From Liolophura sinensis (Eukaryota; Mollusca; Polyplacophora; Chitonida; Chitonidae): a DNA stretch of 64,000 nucleotides. The stretch lies in the NCBI RefSeq assembly GCF_032854445.1, contig NC_088295.1, positions 35,062,510 to 35,126,509 of the forward strand, given 5' to 3'. Below the pieces are notes generated by a model that ran no database searches, had not been told where the DNA came from, and saw only the letters and a program-made list of their open reading frames with translations. Every line of letters starts with the position of its first letter. The stretch's first letter is position 1. Of the stretch, positions 26,696 through 38,974 are shown piece by piece. A program made the translations under genes and the position numbers.

Positions 26696-27224
26696 CGGCG
26701 GTACGGGAGTGGTGGGGGGGGGGGGGGGGTGCTGAGGCTGAGGAAGTGGTATCCCAGCACATCAGGACCATCAGGCGAGGGTGCAGGGGCCGCCTTGGCC
26801 CAGGAAGGCGGCCCAAAGAAACATTATTTAGCGCCCCATTACCTCCCCTTCCCCGATTCCACCACCTATGAATTATTACACATGCATATGGGTTTTCCAC
26901 ACACGGGCGTGTTGAACAAGGTACGAGTGTTGCAGAAACATTGCGGGAAATGGTATCAGATTACGTATGGTGACGCTGTGAATGTGATAACCAGATTATT
27001 AGCGGTTTGTGGAAAATTGATCAGCTGTGACAATGTATGTTGTTCATGAGAGAAGGGTATATGATATGTTCGCGATAAAGCTAAAGAAATAGCGACTTTT
27101 CATCTTTTAAATCCCGAGAGAGTAAGGCTATTCAGAACTGTCGAAATACGAGCACTCGTTAAGACCGCATGGCGTGAAAATACGTTGTTGGTTTGCAAAC
27201 GGTATGGTGCTAAAGCTGTGCCCG
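26696..27224 (+). promoter_or_regulatory. GC-richer segment; candidate promoter and 5' UTR exon of endonuclease IV
   Basis: After a 16-base G run (26714-26729) the DNA is clearly richer in CG up to about 27230, unlike its flanks. A strong splice donor (CCCG|GTAAGG) occurs at 27224/27225. The coding exon of endonuclease IV begins after a splice acceptor at 30350, so an upstream non-coding exon must exist, and this is the best-looking place for it. This is inference: no transcript evidence is visible, and the 106-codon open frame at 26729-27049 matches no protein I know. Confidence 0.3.
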
Positions 27225-28489
27225 GTAAGGGCTTGAATTTTTCTGTGACCAGTTCATTTGGTTTTTCAAAAGCCTTTTAATATTACCGATCGCTGTGAAT
27301 CGGATAAGGAGAATTTTGTTTTGAGGGATTAAGAGGCATTAAGTACTGCTGTCCAGTTCAAGGGACACAACTTTTGTTAAAAATTATTGAAATTGACCAA
27401 GAAGCAACCGTTAAACATAGGGATTGCATGTGCCGTCATCACCTTGGCAGAACAGTAGACAGATAGCCATATTGGAGTCCTGTTAACATGGGCTGCTACA
27501 GCTATAGTACTATATGGATACCAGAAATAGAAAAAAAAAACTACCCCCTCGTTTAATTCTGATGCATGCGCCTTAGATTTGTCCTGAATACACATAAAGC
27601 TGGGCACTTCTGTAGCTAAAATATTTACACCTATTTTCCCATAATCGCTGCTTGCCTGGACATCACCATTCTCCTGTAAATCTTAACCGAAGTCGAAAAT
27701 AAGCTCATATTTAGCAGGTCACTGTGCTGTTATGTTTTCAAAATCTGGGTCAGCGAGGCGCACAGGGGTAGCAGTGGTTGATCTTTCCATGAAATTTAGA
27801 ATGGAACGGATGCCGAAGATATTAATTTGACAGTTCACACAAATTCTGGGGTCCGTCATTGTGCTCCATAACCTTCAGTCAGCTGCAAATTCTCGCCTCC
27901 GCAGTATCATGGATTTCTGTTTGTCAAAACTGACAGCCAGCTGATCAAAACATAGTGACGTGAAAGGTCAACCACACATGCGTGAGGAGCAACGACCCAA
28001 TTTATTAGGTCACGATTTCGACATGGCATGTGAGTGTAAGCCACAACTGTAAATTATCATTCTGGTCGTAAAGGCTACAAAATGTGGAAAAAATTGACAG
28101 AGGAACAAAATGTGTTGGTAGCACCTTAGACACTTAAAGTGTTTCCTACAAAAGTACAGACCTACACGAACAATTTGGGCGTTTTCAGCTTCATTCCCTA
28201 CTAGCCTAACAATGACACATGACTTTTATACTTACATGGCCCAGTTTAAAATATGCAAATCTAAATTTGTGAATTTTATCTGTTGATGATGTGTTGTAGC
28301 AGTTTTAGGCTTCAAAGTGAGCAGTGTTGAGGTGGCAGAAGTGCAGCGTCAGTGGGAACTCTCCACACGCGGGAGGTTACATTGTTTGCACTCACCACAG
28401 CTTCACCACAGTTACAGATAGGTTTTGTGTTAACATGGGGTGATGGTCTTCAAGACTGATGGATCGAGTCAAACTTAAGACCTTAAGAG

Positions 28490-28725
28490 AGGAAGTTGTA
28501 ACTGAAGGGGATAGTGCAATGACCGGTTGACCCGTATCAGTATAATGGCTCGGGCGGGGCGGCTTACTTGCCTTCGGTAAGGCGTCTCAGTGAAGCAGCA
28601 CTAGATAAAAGAGCGGTGGAAATCCGTCCTGCGACAAGGAGGCACTGTAAGGATTCCTTCGTCGTACTGTGGCTGGAAAATGGTTAAGTATGACGTTAAA
28701 CCCCAAGCACTCACTCACTCTTCGA
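28490..28725 (+). mobile_element. SINE with CGTTAAACCCCAAGCACTCA tail
   Basis: The body includes GAAGCAGCACTAGATAAAAG and ATCCTGCGACAAGGAGGCAC-like segments. The tail is CCTTCGTCGTACTG...GACGTTAAACCCCAAGCAC followed by CACTCACTC. The same body and tail occur inverted at 34500-34830 and 45853-46123, and the body occurs again at 36965-37165, so this is a dispersed family. Confidence 0.8.
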
Positions 28726-28984
28726 GGCTGGCAGGCTATAATGGAATGAAGGTGAATGTGCTGAAATTGTGACGCACATATTTGTGCAGTTCTGTACTTT
28801 CACAGGCATACAATAAGGAATTGAGATTCAGTATGGCAGAAGTCTGGCACTACTTTAAATAGAATGTCATATGGTTCCAGTGGAGTGTGACCTCAAAATT
28901 ACTTTATATGTATTATGAGAATTTACTCTAAAAAATTTAAACCATGAGGAAGAAAAGAACAAAAAATAAACAAAAAGCAATAAG

Positions 28985-29812
28985 GGTCATTCCACGACAG
29001 ATGAGCCCAAAAAACTTTTTTTTGCGGTGACCCTCTTGGATTTGCTGAAAAAATTCTTTAAATTCCTTGACACATGAGGAAGGATTCCCAAGTTTTAGCC
29101 CCAAATTCCAAGTGGTTTTTGAGATATGACCATCTTAAAACAACCTGTAAAGTTCATTTTTGACAGTCGCAAATAGGATATCTGTTCTGGAGGCATTTTT
29201 GGATGACTATAACTTTCATTTCGATGGGCCTAGAAGTCTGAAAATCTGCCTACGGGGTATTTTCTACCCTGGGTTACAGAATATGGAATCAGAAAATATC
29301 TTCAATACTTTTTGAGATATATGCCCCTAAATACCATGTTATGTTCAACGCATATGCTATATTTGGTATTTTCAGTGAGCTGCCATATGTCGTGATAGAT
29401 TTAGGAGATATTTGTTACCCGATTAATATTATTGATATATATGACAATTTGCAGAAGAAAGTCTGAGAACTTTGAGGTATTATTATTCATGTAGTTGGTG
29501 TCTGGACTTTGCTCTAGGACAAAAAAGCGGACATTCTACCTCGTTTTTGTCTTAACTGATCCCATGTTGACAGTTCTTTGACACCTCTTTGAAATTTTTT
29601 CCACATCTAGATACATCTATTTGCCAACTATGGTTGAAAATTCAAGAGTTGTTCTCAACTCCTCCTTTTTCTTCAGACTTCTAGGCCCATTGAATTGGAA
29701 GTCATGGTTATCCAAAAATGCCTCCAGAACAGATATCCTATTCGCGACTGTTGAAAATGAACTTTACAGGGTGTTTTTAGATGGTCATATCTCCAAAACC
29801 ACTTGACCCATA
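28985..29812. mobile_element. Inverted-repeat (foldback-like) element, about 0.8 kb
   Basis: About 145 bases at 29110-29255 (AAGTGGTTTTTGAGATATGA ... GGGCCTAGAAGTCTGAA) recur as an inverted copy at about 29668-29810 with roughly 85-90% identity by eye. About 410 bases of unrelated AT-rich sequence separate the arms. It could be one foldback or MITE element, or two opposed copies of the same repeat. There is no coding capacity. Confidence 0.65.
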
Positions 29813-30363
29813 AAACAAATACTGTGTGCAGTACATGCAAAAATGATGCATAAGAAATGAAAAGAAAGAAGACAAAACTAAAAAAGAAAATGGGAAAAGG
29901 GAAAAATACAAAGGTAAATTAATTCTTGGGTATAACAGTTTGGTGAAAAGTTCGTACTAAATATGGGTAGTTAGATCGAGACATTAAAATTACCTTTTTC
30001 TTTGCAGAAGTGCGGATAGAAAATAATGTAAAGGAAAGGACTTATGCAGCATTGGATGTACAGTAGTTTATTGAAAATAAAGGATTGACATTGAAAGTCT
30101 ACATGTTGCTCAGTAAATCTGGACCTTATGCAAGTGATGCTTTGAAATGTCAGTTTGTTTGTCTCTTATAACCTAACATAGTGACAGTTATGATAAAATT
30201 TAGTATTATTTTACTGTGTTTCCCATATATACATGTAAACTGGGTTGTTTTTTTAGTAGCTGTAGCTGTTTCCTTAAGTGTTTGACATTCAGATATGAAT
30301 GACCATCTCACTCCCAGTTTGAGTCATAAAAAATTCTGTTTAATTTGCAGATTGCTGAAAAGA

Positions 30364-33300
30364 ATGCCACCCGTAAAGTCTACAAAAGAAAGAGGTGACT
30401 ATTTTGAGAAAGCAGGGAAGAGAAAATCCGACCTGAACCAAAAAGATCAGGTGTCACAATCTGCTGTAGCGAAAAAGAAAAGAAGGAAAGACACCGACCT
30501 GGCGTATGATGATCAAGAGACAGTATTTTCAGGAAGAAAAAAATTTTCATCAAATGAGATTTTGGAATTCAATATTGAAAAGGAGCCCCCATCACATAGA
30601 GAAGTTGAAGTTATAAAATCAAAGACAGAAGTCAGTCCCGACATTCATGAGAACCAGATAAGCTCATTAAATAGTTCCTGTAGAAGAGTGACCAGGAGCA
30701 GAGCCAGACAGTTGAAACGGACAAACAGTGGTGCGGTGAACGTGAGAGGTACAAGCACTGAAGGCACTTCTGAAACTGTGGTAAGGAAAGCAAAACCAGC
30801 ACGAAAGGATATTTCTCAACATACAGTGAAGACATCCAAGGGAAAAGGGTCAAGAACAAAAAAAGTTCCGAAGGATAAAAGCAAACGAACCAGTAATAAA
30901 ATCAAGGAAAGGGAAAGGAACCCATCAGACCAGGAAAACACAAAGCCTGTTTGTGCTACTGTGAAAAAGGAGGGTGGAAATAGTTCTGATCAGACATCAT
31001 TAAGACAGGCAGTGGAGGGAAAGGGGTCAGGTACAAAAAACATTGAAACAGCTAGGGCTAATCGCAAACTATCGAGTAAGAACAGCAAGAAAAGGGAAAG
31101 GAACCCATCAGACCAGGAAAACACAAAGTCTGTTTGTGCTACTGTGAAAAAGGAGGGTGGAAATAGTTCTGATCAGACATCATTAAGACAGGCAGTGGAG
31201 GGAAAGGGGTCAGGTACAAAAAACATTGAAACAGCTAGGGCTAATCGCAAACTATCAAGTAAGAACGGCAAGAAAAGGGAAAGGAACCCATCAGACCAGG
31301 AAAACACAAAGCCTGTTGGTGCCAAAGTGAAAAAGGAAGGTAGAAATAGTTGTGATCAAACATCATTAAGACAGGCAGTGGCGGGAAAAGGGTCCGGAAA
31401 AGAAAGCATTGAAAAGGTTACTCGTAATACATGTAGCAAACTGTTCAATAATAAAATCAAGGAAAGAGAAAGGAACCTATCAGATCAGGAGAAAACAAAG
31501 CCTGTTTGTGCTACAGTGAAAAGGGAGGGAGTAGTTGGGTCTGATCAGACATCCTTTAGTTCCAAGCAAACAGAACGCGAGAAGAAATCACAAAGGCGAA
31601 AAGGGGTCAAGAATTTTGCTTTCAAAGAAGACAGAAATAGCACAGTGATGAAGAAGTTTGTTGGAGCTCATTTATCTATAAGTGGTAAGTGAAGTTTTAA
31701 CCATGTCATGTGTGGATTGAATTTATTTGATTGATTTTGATTGATTAGTGTAAGATGTTAGATAGTGAGAATATTTCACTTTAATACACAACAGCTGTCA
31801 GGATCGAAGTGGAAGAAACTGCGCAGACTACAAATGATACATCATCTTGTATATGTATATTTTAGCATTTAGGTTGATCTTTCTCCGTCTTTTTGACCTC
31901 TTATGTTAATCAGAGGGTAGAAATATCAAATGTAAGACTTGAATTGAAATTCTTACAACACCTTATTTCATAGTGACGCACGCAGTGGGGGTTCCAAACT
32001 GGCCTTCTACAAGGAATTTAGATTCTACCACCTTCGCTGCAGGTGGGGCCTTGGTGACAGTATATGGTTGGAGACGCTTGTCTGACTCTTTTGCAGACCA
32101 CGGTATTTGGTACGAACGAAATGGCCGTTCCTGTGTCAGTTACATGAAGTGTAATTGTGCAAGCCGATAAATTGGCTATGGCGATCTATCCCCCGAAACT
32201 TTCCCAGAAATGCAGTGCTTGAATTGCATGGCGCTCAGTGGGTAAATTAGAGTGAGCCACTCTATTGGTTATTGAAGGCTTAAAACCGGTAATGGATTTT
32301 TTTGGTTACGTCAGCCACCCAAATTTCATAGCCTCTGTTTGCAGGGTCTAAAGTTTATTGAAGGTCACTTGACTTCGTGGTGTGCATATCAGTATGTTAC
32401 ATATGTGAAAGTTTGTCAGTAACTTGCCAAAGGTAGGTGGTTTATGCCAGGCACTCTAGTTTTCACCTTCCATAATAGTGATCACCACTATGCAAATGGA
32501 AAATTTTTTGAATATGGCCATAATAATCAAATAAATATTTCACAGTGAAAGCAGAAATTTAAACAGATGTGATGATACTGTAAGTAATATTGTAAGTAAG
32601 ACTGTTGTACATCATTGTTTACATGGAATTGTTTATCTGTATTTGTTTACATGGATTTTTTTCCCAAGGTGGACTGGAAAATGTAATTAAAGAAGCAAGG
32701 GAAGTAGGGGCAGAAGCTGTGGGTTTATTTTTAAAGTCACAAAGAACCTGGAAGAGTAAACCATTGGAAGAGAAAGCGGTAGAAAACTTCAAGAAAGCCT
32801 GTCAAGTAAGATCTGAACCCAGTTTGTCAAAATGGCTTACTTTTCATGAACATCAAGGGGATATTCCCTTGATCATGCAGGGCCTTAAAAGCAAGATTTA
32901 ATAGCTTGTGCCTGCTTTTCTGACATTGAACTAATGCAACTCTCTGCGATAAATGCCTCTGGTGAGCTCCATTTAAAGTTAGTTACTGATTGCATAGTCA
33001 GTTTGAGGCCAGTGGTACTCATTCACTTCTGTAAATCTCTGATTTCAAAATCATTGAGATATGGGACCTCAATGAGAAAATTGAACGTGCAGTACTTAAT
33101 ACGATTTTTATGATTGCTTCAGGTTTGGCTATATAAGGTTTCCTATTGCTAACAGTACTCATGTCTTGTAGTCTCTGCTATGGCTGGCGGAATGTTTGTC
33201 AGTATAAATTTGGTAAGCAGTGGCTTTCTGCTCGAATATTTCAAGATTATTTTTCTCATCATGATACTGTCAGCTCAGAAATAATATATTCAGCACAAAA

Positions 33301-36300
33301 ACTCAAATCATGTAAATATTTGACTCATGATGTCAGTATGTTTTCAGGATCTTAAATTTCCAACAAACATGATCTTACCCCATGGTTCATATCTGTTAAA
33401 CTGTGGATCACACAAGGCTGATCTGCTGGCCAAGAGCAGGGAGAGTTTGATTGATGATGTCCACAGGTGTGACCGACTTGGCATACAGCTCTTCAACTTT
33501 CATCCAGGTAATTTGTTTAATAAATCTAGACACAAGGTGCAGCTTCAAACCTGACCTTGCACAGAGAATTTGTAGAATCCTTAGTTCAAATTCTTTTAGT
33601 GAGTGGTTGTGGCTTAAAATGCCATTTTAACGTTCTTAAGCTGGTAGAAAACCACACGTTCCCTACCAGCCGTACTGTTCAACCAGTATGTTGTACTTAT
33701 GTGTAACATGTGGAAGCTCGTTGGTGACTTGTCAGAGGTTGGAGGCACTTTTCTGAGAATTGAATGAAAGATAGGATTGTGATGAGGAGTTAAGGGACTT
33801 TACAAGTCCCAGTACCATCTAAAGAAGGTTTGTCTGAAAGGATTGGTACTGAGAAGAACACAGCATGAGTTATATGCTGAGTGGTTAATATGGGACACCC
33901 AAATTCAAAAATACTGATTTCTCCTTGGGGACAACCCAATGACCAAATATTGAGGCAGTGCAAAAACACTTGTTATGTATTATTTAACTTGTATTAATCA
34001 ATCCCACGTTATGATCCCCTTAATTTTGCTACATTTCTGCAATAACAGTTTTCCAGGTGTGAACTAGGCTCACTGTTTTTTTTTTCATATGTTGAAGAAA
34101 ACTGTTTTCTGCTGTTCACATCAAGTGATGTCATGCTAGAGCCGATCCATCGTCGTTATTGCAGTCTGTGACCTTGGTCAAGCAGACTTTGTACAAAGTC
34201 AGCTTTCAGCTTGATCAGTGCGACATGGTTTTGTCGTTTATCATCATCATCGGCGGGGTTATGCATGTTCACAGTAAGGTCTACCGATCAGCTACCTTCT
34301 ATTTTTGTAGAAGGCCTGTTGGTTGAGTATACTAAACATTTGACATGTAGAGCCAGCAAAATTGTAGTCAGTGGTTTATAAACCAAAATGGTTGTATACC
34401 ATACAAAGTATATAATTAATTATTTATAAGTTAAAATACAATGTGCTGCACAACTAAAGCATCTAAGAATAGGCCGCTGTGTGGTATAACCTGTCTTATC
34501 TTGAGTGATTGAGTGAGTGCTTGGGGTTTAACGTCGTACTTAACAATTTTCCACTCATATGATGGCAAAGGAATCCTTACAGTGCATACAATGTGCTTCC
34601 TTGTTGTAGGGCGGATTTCCACTGCTCTTTTATTTAGTGCTGCATCACTGAGACGCCTTGCCGAAGCCAAGTAAGCCGCAATGCCCGAGCCATAATACTG
34701 ATACGGGTATTATGCTGAATGCCAAGCGAGGAAGCTACAACTTCCTCTATTAAAGTCTTAGGTGTTACTCGACCTAGGTTAGACCCTAGATCTACTGCTC
34801 AGGAAGCGGACACTCCAACACCAACTGTGATTGGGGCTGGTGTCTGTCTTATCTTGATGTCTGTCATATGGATGCATTGAAGCAGATGAACCAAGTTTAA
34901 TATTTCCTGAATGTCCATCACTTTACAAAATGTGTTAGACAAAAAAATTATTGCTTATATTGTACTATTTTCTCTCCTGTGTTGTCTTTTACAGGCTCAA
35001 CTTGTGGGGAGATAACTGTTGACGAATGCGTGAGTAGAATTGCAGAGAGCATCAACATCGCCCATAACCAGACTCAACAAGTCACTGTCCGTAAGCTGTT
35101 TTTTTTTTTTTTTCTTTAAAGTACCAAACATATGGCCCTGCTGCTGTGGTAGCATATGTGTTAATTATGACATAGTATGGTAAGAAATGACAGTCATGTA
35201 GAGAGGGGTGGAACTCAGCTGAAAATATTATTAAGTGTCTGTCATGCACAATGTAATATTTAAGTGGAACAGCAGGGCTAGGTCAGTTATGAAAGATCTT
35301 CATCTGGAATTTTGCTGAAGTAACATTTAATTTTTCACTGAAAAACATTGTTTGACTAACAAGCAGATGCAAATGTTTGATTCTCTGTGTTTTGTATGTT
35401 TAAAATGTATCACATGCAAATGACCTGTGTTAATCATTTTGGTCATACTGAGATGTGTTTGTACATCTTACATAAAGATGAGTGGTGAGCATCACTGTAG
35501 CAATGTATTATGTGTTTATCAGTGATTGAGAACATGAGTTGTCAAGGCCACACCATTGGGGGCAAGTTCGAGGAGTTGAGAGACATCATAGCCCAGGTGA
35601 AGGATAAAGACCGTGTGGGAGTCTGTCTGGACACATGCCATGCCTTCGCTGCAGGTAAGACCATATCGGAAGAAGAAATATTATGGGAAAAATGAATTTA
35701 GTAAATTTTCGAGGATACAAGTACATCTATATCTAACTACATAAATTCATCAGCATCACAGAAGATGCCTTCATTTGTGTAAATTCGTTCATTTTTATTT
35801 GGTTGAGTAGCGTACTCTGGTATATTTCACACAATGGCAGGGAGGTTTATGGGTGAAGAATGTGTTGATGTATGACTGCAGTCCAAGCAGTAGATACCTG
35901 CGGATGGTCGTAGTATTCCCCCGGGCTCTGCCTGCTTTCCTCCCATTATAATGCTGGCTGCCGTCGTATAAGTGAAATATTCTTGAGTATGGCGTAAAAC
36001 ACCAATCAAAAAAAAAAATCCAGTCAGTAGAGGCTGGTTATGAGCCTGTGATCTTTATTGTCAGAGTCTGTGTCAGCGCCACTGTCTGCGTTTTCTGTTT
36101 TATTTGTCGCGAAGGATGCATGGTGGATCTTGGAAGAGGAAAAACAATGTTCATTATTTTTTCTTTTTTTTTCCGTTGGCAGGATTTAACATAAAAACAA
36201 AAGCTGGCTATGAACAGATGATGACAGAGTTTGAAAATATTATAGGACTTGAGTATCTCAAGGCCGTTCATCTCAATGACTCAAAAGGTGAGGCTGTCTG

Positions 36301-38076
36301 CATTTCTGTGGAAGGCATGGCATTCCCCCTTGCATGAATGACACTTTTTAGATTGCGGTTGCTGTGAGTTCAAGTCCAGCTCATAAGTGGGAAGGTGTGG
36401 ACCTGTGGATGATCGTGGGTTTCCCCCGGGCTCTGCCCGGTTTCCTCCCACCTAATGTTGGCCGCCGTCGGTTAAGTGAAATATTCTTGAGCATGGTGTA
36501 AAACACTAATCAAATAAATAAATAAATGAACTTTTTAGCTCGCCTTATGAAACAAGAAGAGGTATTCTGAGAGGGGGATCAGATGCTGTCTAGTTTTGTT
36601 ACGTTTTTGGCCAATGATAAGGTTGCAATGGACACCCATAGTACACAGAGAGGACAGTCATTGGTAGCGATTTTCATATCAAAGAACAAGGAAGTCTTTT
36701 ACCTTATAGCTCAACATTTTGCTCAGCCATTCACAGGGTTGCAATTGCCTCCCATTGTACATTGCCAAATGCAGTTTTGCATATCAAAGAGTCATGTGGT
36801 AAAGTTTCGCGCTAGCTACCCCCAGTGTCTTTTTACCACCACGATGATTTACAGCTCATAAGAAGTCACTGCACTGCAATAATTTCACATGCGATAAACA
36901 GCTATAGTTGTGAGTATAATAATTTTTTCTGGCTTTTATAATTTTATAATTCCTGGCTTGGTGTTCGGCATGAAGGGGATAGTGCAACGACTGGTGGACC
37001 CTTATCAGTAAAATGGCTCTGGTGGGCCGGTTACTTGCCTTTGGTAATGCGTTTCAGTGAAGCAGCACTAGATAAAAGAGCTGTGGAAATGCATCCTGCA
37101 ACAAGGGGACACATTACATGCACTACAAGGATTCCTCACACTCACACTCACGCTCACACTCAATCATTCTACTTTTTGGGGTTAAGAGGTCAGTATTTGA
37201 ATGTATCACATGACTTGAACATTATGCAGTAGTACAAACTGCTTAATCAGATGAACTATCAGTATTTTCTTAATGCCTTGTTTGATATTGACTTTGTAAA
37301 ATAATTCATAAAGGCATTCAACCCATAAACATAGCATGATTTATGCTCCCACCTGCTATAAGCAAACCAGTGAAGATTCCAGTGCAGACTGCAAGCGAGT
37401 AATTTGGAATATTTACCTTAGTGCATTGTCCATTTGGCAAAAATTTTATAGAATAATATATTTTATAAACAAGTTATCTAATACAACTGCGATTGAGGTT
37501 TGGTTGATGGTGCACAGACATTTCTACCTCAGATCTGTGGATTAGTTATCTCCCCTTAATTTCATTCATCATGTTCCGCATATCTATGATAAACTTGCAC
37601 ACACTTGGGTTTTGCTGAAGCATGACAGACTGTCAGTCTGTCTGTCAATTGAAAGTTTATCCTCCTACACTAAATAAATCACTCAGTTAGTTTAAAGGTT
37701 ACAGATCACTGATTAACTGAAGTCAGAAATAGATAAGTGTAGGCTCTTCTAACTCAAGCTGAATTGTAGGAAAGGTACATTTACTCAAACATGGATAAGG
37801 CTACAGGATTTAACCTTGGAAATCCTGTCTCCCCTGTCAGCCATTCAGCATTGATTCTGTAAACCATTAACCAATCTAAATGTTGCTGATAATGGGATTT
37901 CAGGGGATGTTGGCTGCCACAAGGACAGACATGAAAACATTGGCAAAGGCAAGATCGGTCTGGAGGGCTTCCGCCGTGTGATGAAGGACAAACGCCTGAA
38001 CAACATCCCCATGATTCTAGAAACACCGCTAACCATAGATGACAGTGAGGAAATACAACTGCTCTACTCTCTGTGA
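30364..38076 (+). CDS. Endonuclease IV (Nfo/APN1-type AP endonuclease) with long basic N-terminal extension
   Basis: Seven exons join in frame to 707 aa: 30364-31684, 32669-32805, 33348-33507, 34995-35090, 35523-35654, 36183-36287 and 37904-38076. The enzyme cleaves DNA 5' of abasic sites and repairs blocked 3' ends in base excision repair. From about residue 430 ([11 protein letters not shown]) it follows the family closely. All nine zinc ligands of E. coli Nfo have counterparts: His in ILPHGSYLL, His in FNFHPG, Glu in LIENM, Asp and His in [11 protein letters not shown], His in KAVHLND, Asp and His in [10 protein letters not shown], and Glu in MILETP. The C-terminus ([10 protein letters not shown]) is complete. 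Residues 1-440 are Lys/Arg/Ser-rich and probably disordered, with repeats (see 30903-31535), and likely serve nuclear import or DNA binding. ATG 30364 was chosen because a splice acceptor ends at 30350; an in-frame ATG at 30295 lies in the presumed intron. Vertebrates mostly lack this enzyme; yeast APN1 and nematode apn-1 are the known eukaryotic relatives. Confidence 0.93.
30903..31535 (+). repeat. Coding tandem repeat in the endonuclease IV N-terminal extension
   Basis: Four copies of a unit containing [20 protein letters not shown] and [16 protein letters not shown] start near 30921, 31104, 31287 and 31476, with spacings of 183, 183 and 189 bases (61, 61 and 63 codons). The first two are nearly identical at DNA level; the last two have drifted. 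All spacings are multiples of three, so reading frame is kept. The unit is rich in Lys, Arg, Ser and Asn with no hydrophobic core, consistent with a disordered segment. Confidence 0.93.
31685..32668 (+). other. Endonuclease IV intron 1
   Basis: A phase-1 intron between LSIS-G and GLENV. The 32400-32560 part resembles the SINE family with AATCAAATAAATA tails (ACTTGCCAAAGGTAGGTGG ... CAATAATCAAATAAATA type). The short frame at 31973-32170 is not recognisable. Confidence 0.7.
33508..34994 (+). other. Endonuclease IV intron 3
   Basis: A phase-1 intron after FNFHPG. It contains a minus-oriented SINE at 34500-34830; the remainder is AT-rich with nothing recognised. Confidence 0.75.
34500..34830 (-). 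mobile_element. SINE, minus orientation, with tRNA-like head
   Basis: On the plus strand it begins with the inverted tail (GAGTGAGTGCTTGGGGTTTA, ACGTCGTACTTAACAATTTT) and continues through the body shared with 28490-28725. It ends at a tRNA-like head around 34745-34830, whose minus-strand sequence includes GGTCTAACCTAGGTCGAGTAA, resembling a B-box region. It lies inside an endonuclease IV intron. Confidence 0.78.
35787..36018. mobile_element. Two opposed fragments of the AAATA-tailed SINE family
   Basis: 35787-35870 resembles the family's 3' end read on the minus strand. 35880-36018 is plus-oriented and carries CCCCCGGGCTCTGCC, CTGGCTGCCGTCGTATAAG, TGAAATATTCTTGAGTATGG and ACACCAATCAAAA. The pair sits in endonuclease IV intron 5, about 165 bp before exon 6. 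Confidence 0.7.
36345..36530 (+). mobile_element. SINE of the AAATA-tailed family
   Basis: A B-box-like GTTCAAGTCC is followed by the core GGGTTTCCCCCGGGCTCTGC, then GGCCGCCGTCGGTTAAGTGA, AATATTCTTGAGCATGG, and a tail AATCAAATAAATAAATAAAT. It lies just after endonuclease IV exon 6. Confidence 0.8.
36965..37165 (+). mobile_element. SINE body with replaced tail
   Basis: It shares GGGGATAGTGCAACGACTGG and GAAGCAGCACTAGATAAAAG with the 28490 element, but after AAGGATTCCT the usual CGTCGT...GTTAAACCCC segment is missing. It runs directly into repeated CACTCA at about 37137-37164. Confidence 0.72.
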
Positions 38077-38974
38077 ACAAAACTGCGATATTTTCTTGTT
38101 AAAAGTGCTACTGAATTGTGGAGAGTATTGTGATGTTCATTGCAAACAAAAATTGGCTTGCTGTAATTGGGGTATCTGCTGTGATAAGAACATTGTTTTA
38201 TATTTTTAATCTGTGAACAACTCTGATATTTTCTATGAACAAATCTGTTTTGTCTTTTGTGTACGGAACAAAACACATCATGTCAGCTGTATTTGTCCAA
38301 CTATGGTCGCTATTTCAAAGAGGTTGTCATTAAAAGTTTAAGATGCTAGGTCTGAATGCAAAAAACCAAAAAAAAACCAAAAACCAAAAATGAGAATAGG
38401 ACAGATTAACTATAGATGTTTGATTTGAAAGAGGACATTTACCAGATTAAATGTTACTAGACCTGTTGTGAAGCCAGTATTTTCTTGAAAATATCAGAGA
38501 AAAAATAACAGATATTTGGTTTGAACATTCTGATAATGTCAAAGCTGGTATTATAGGTATTCAAACACTGAGGAAGCTGATAGAAATGTCTTCATGTTAT
38601 CAACTTTTCAGTTTGAATGTAGTACAAATGCTGTCAAGACCGTCAAATAAAAGAAGTCATTCAGAAGAAGTGCTGTATGTAGGAGACTTTGTAGGACATT
38701 ACTACCATTGTATTTTATTTTTTGATATATGTCCAAGAAATGCGTTTGATCATTCTGCAGTATCAAAACAATCACATTTGCAATGTTTTAAATGTTCAAT
38801 AGTTCCAATAGCTCCTTTCATATGTCAGTAAATCATTTAATATTTTCATTAAATGAAGATAAAAAATTCTTATTTATCTGTTCAATACATTGTTGTGATA
38901 GGTCTCTCTAAGAATCACATGTGACTTCCGAAAGTTACCATTAAAATTATAGTTACAGTTTCCCGTTCCTCCAC

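Larger units (their letters stand above)
27225..30350 (+). other. Stretch upstream of the endonuclease IV coding exon (probable 5' UTR intron)
   Basis: It contains a SINE (28490-28725), an inverted-repeat element (28985-29812) and otherwise AT-rich DNA. A splice acceptor (TTCTGTTTAATTTGCAG) ends at 30350. No protein-coding exon was found. Confidence 0.5.
36288..37903 (+). other. Endonuclease IV intron 6
   Basis: A phase-1 intron between KAVHLNDSK and DVGCHKD. It carries two SINE copies of different families (36345-36530 and 36965-37165). The rest is AT-rich with no credible exon. Confidence 0.75.

Noticed and set aside
26729..27049. 106-codon plus-strand open frame in the GC-rich segment
   Set aside because: The frame is opened by high GC and a poly-G run; no similarity was recognised and it is not conserved-looking.
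30295..30363. Longer endonuclease IV start at 30295
   Set aside because: A polypyrimidine tract and AG at 30350 place these bases in an intron; the ATG at 30364 follows directly after the acceptor.
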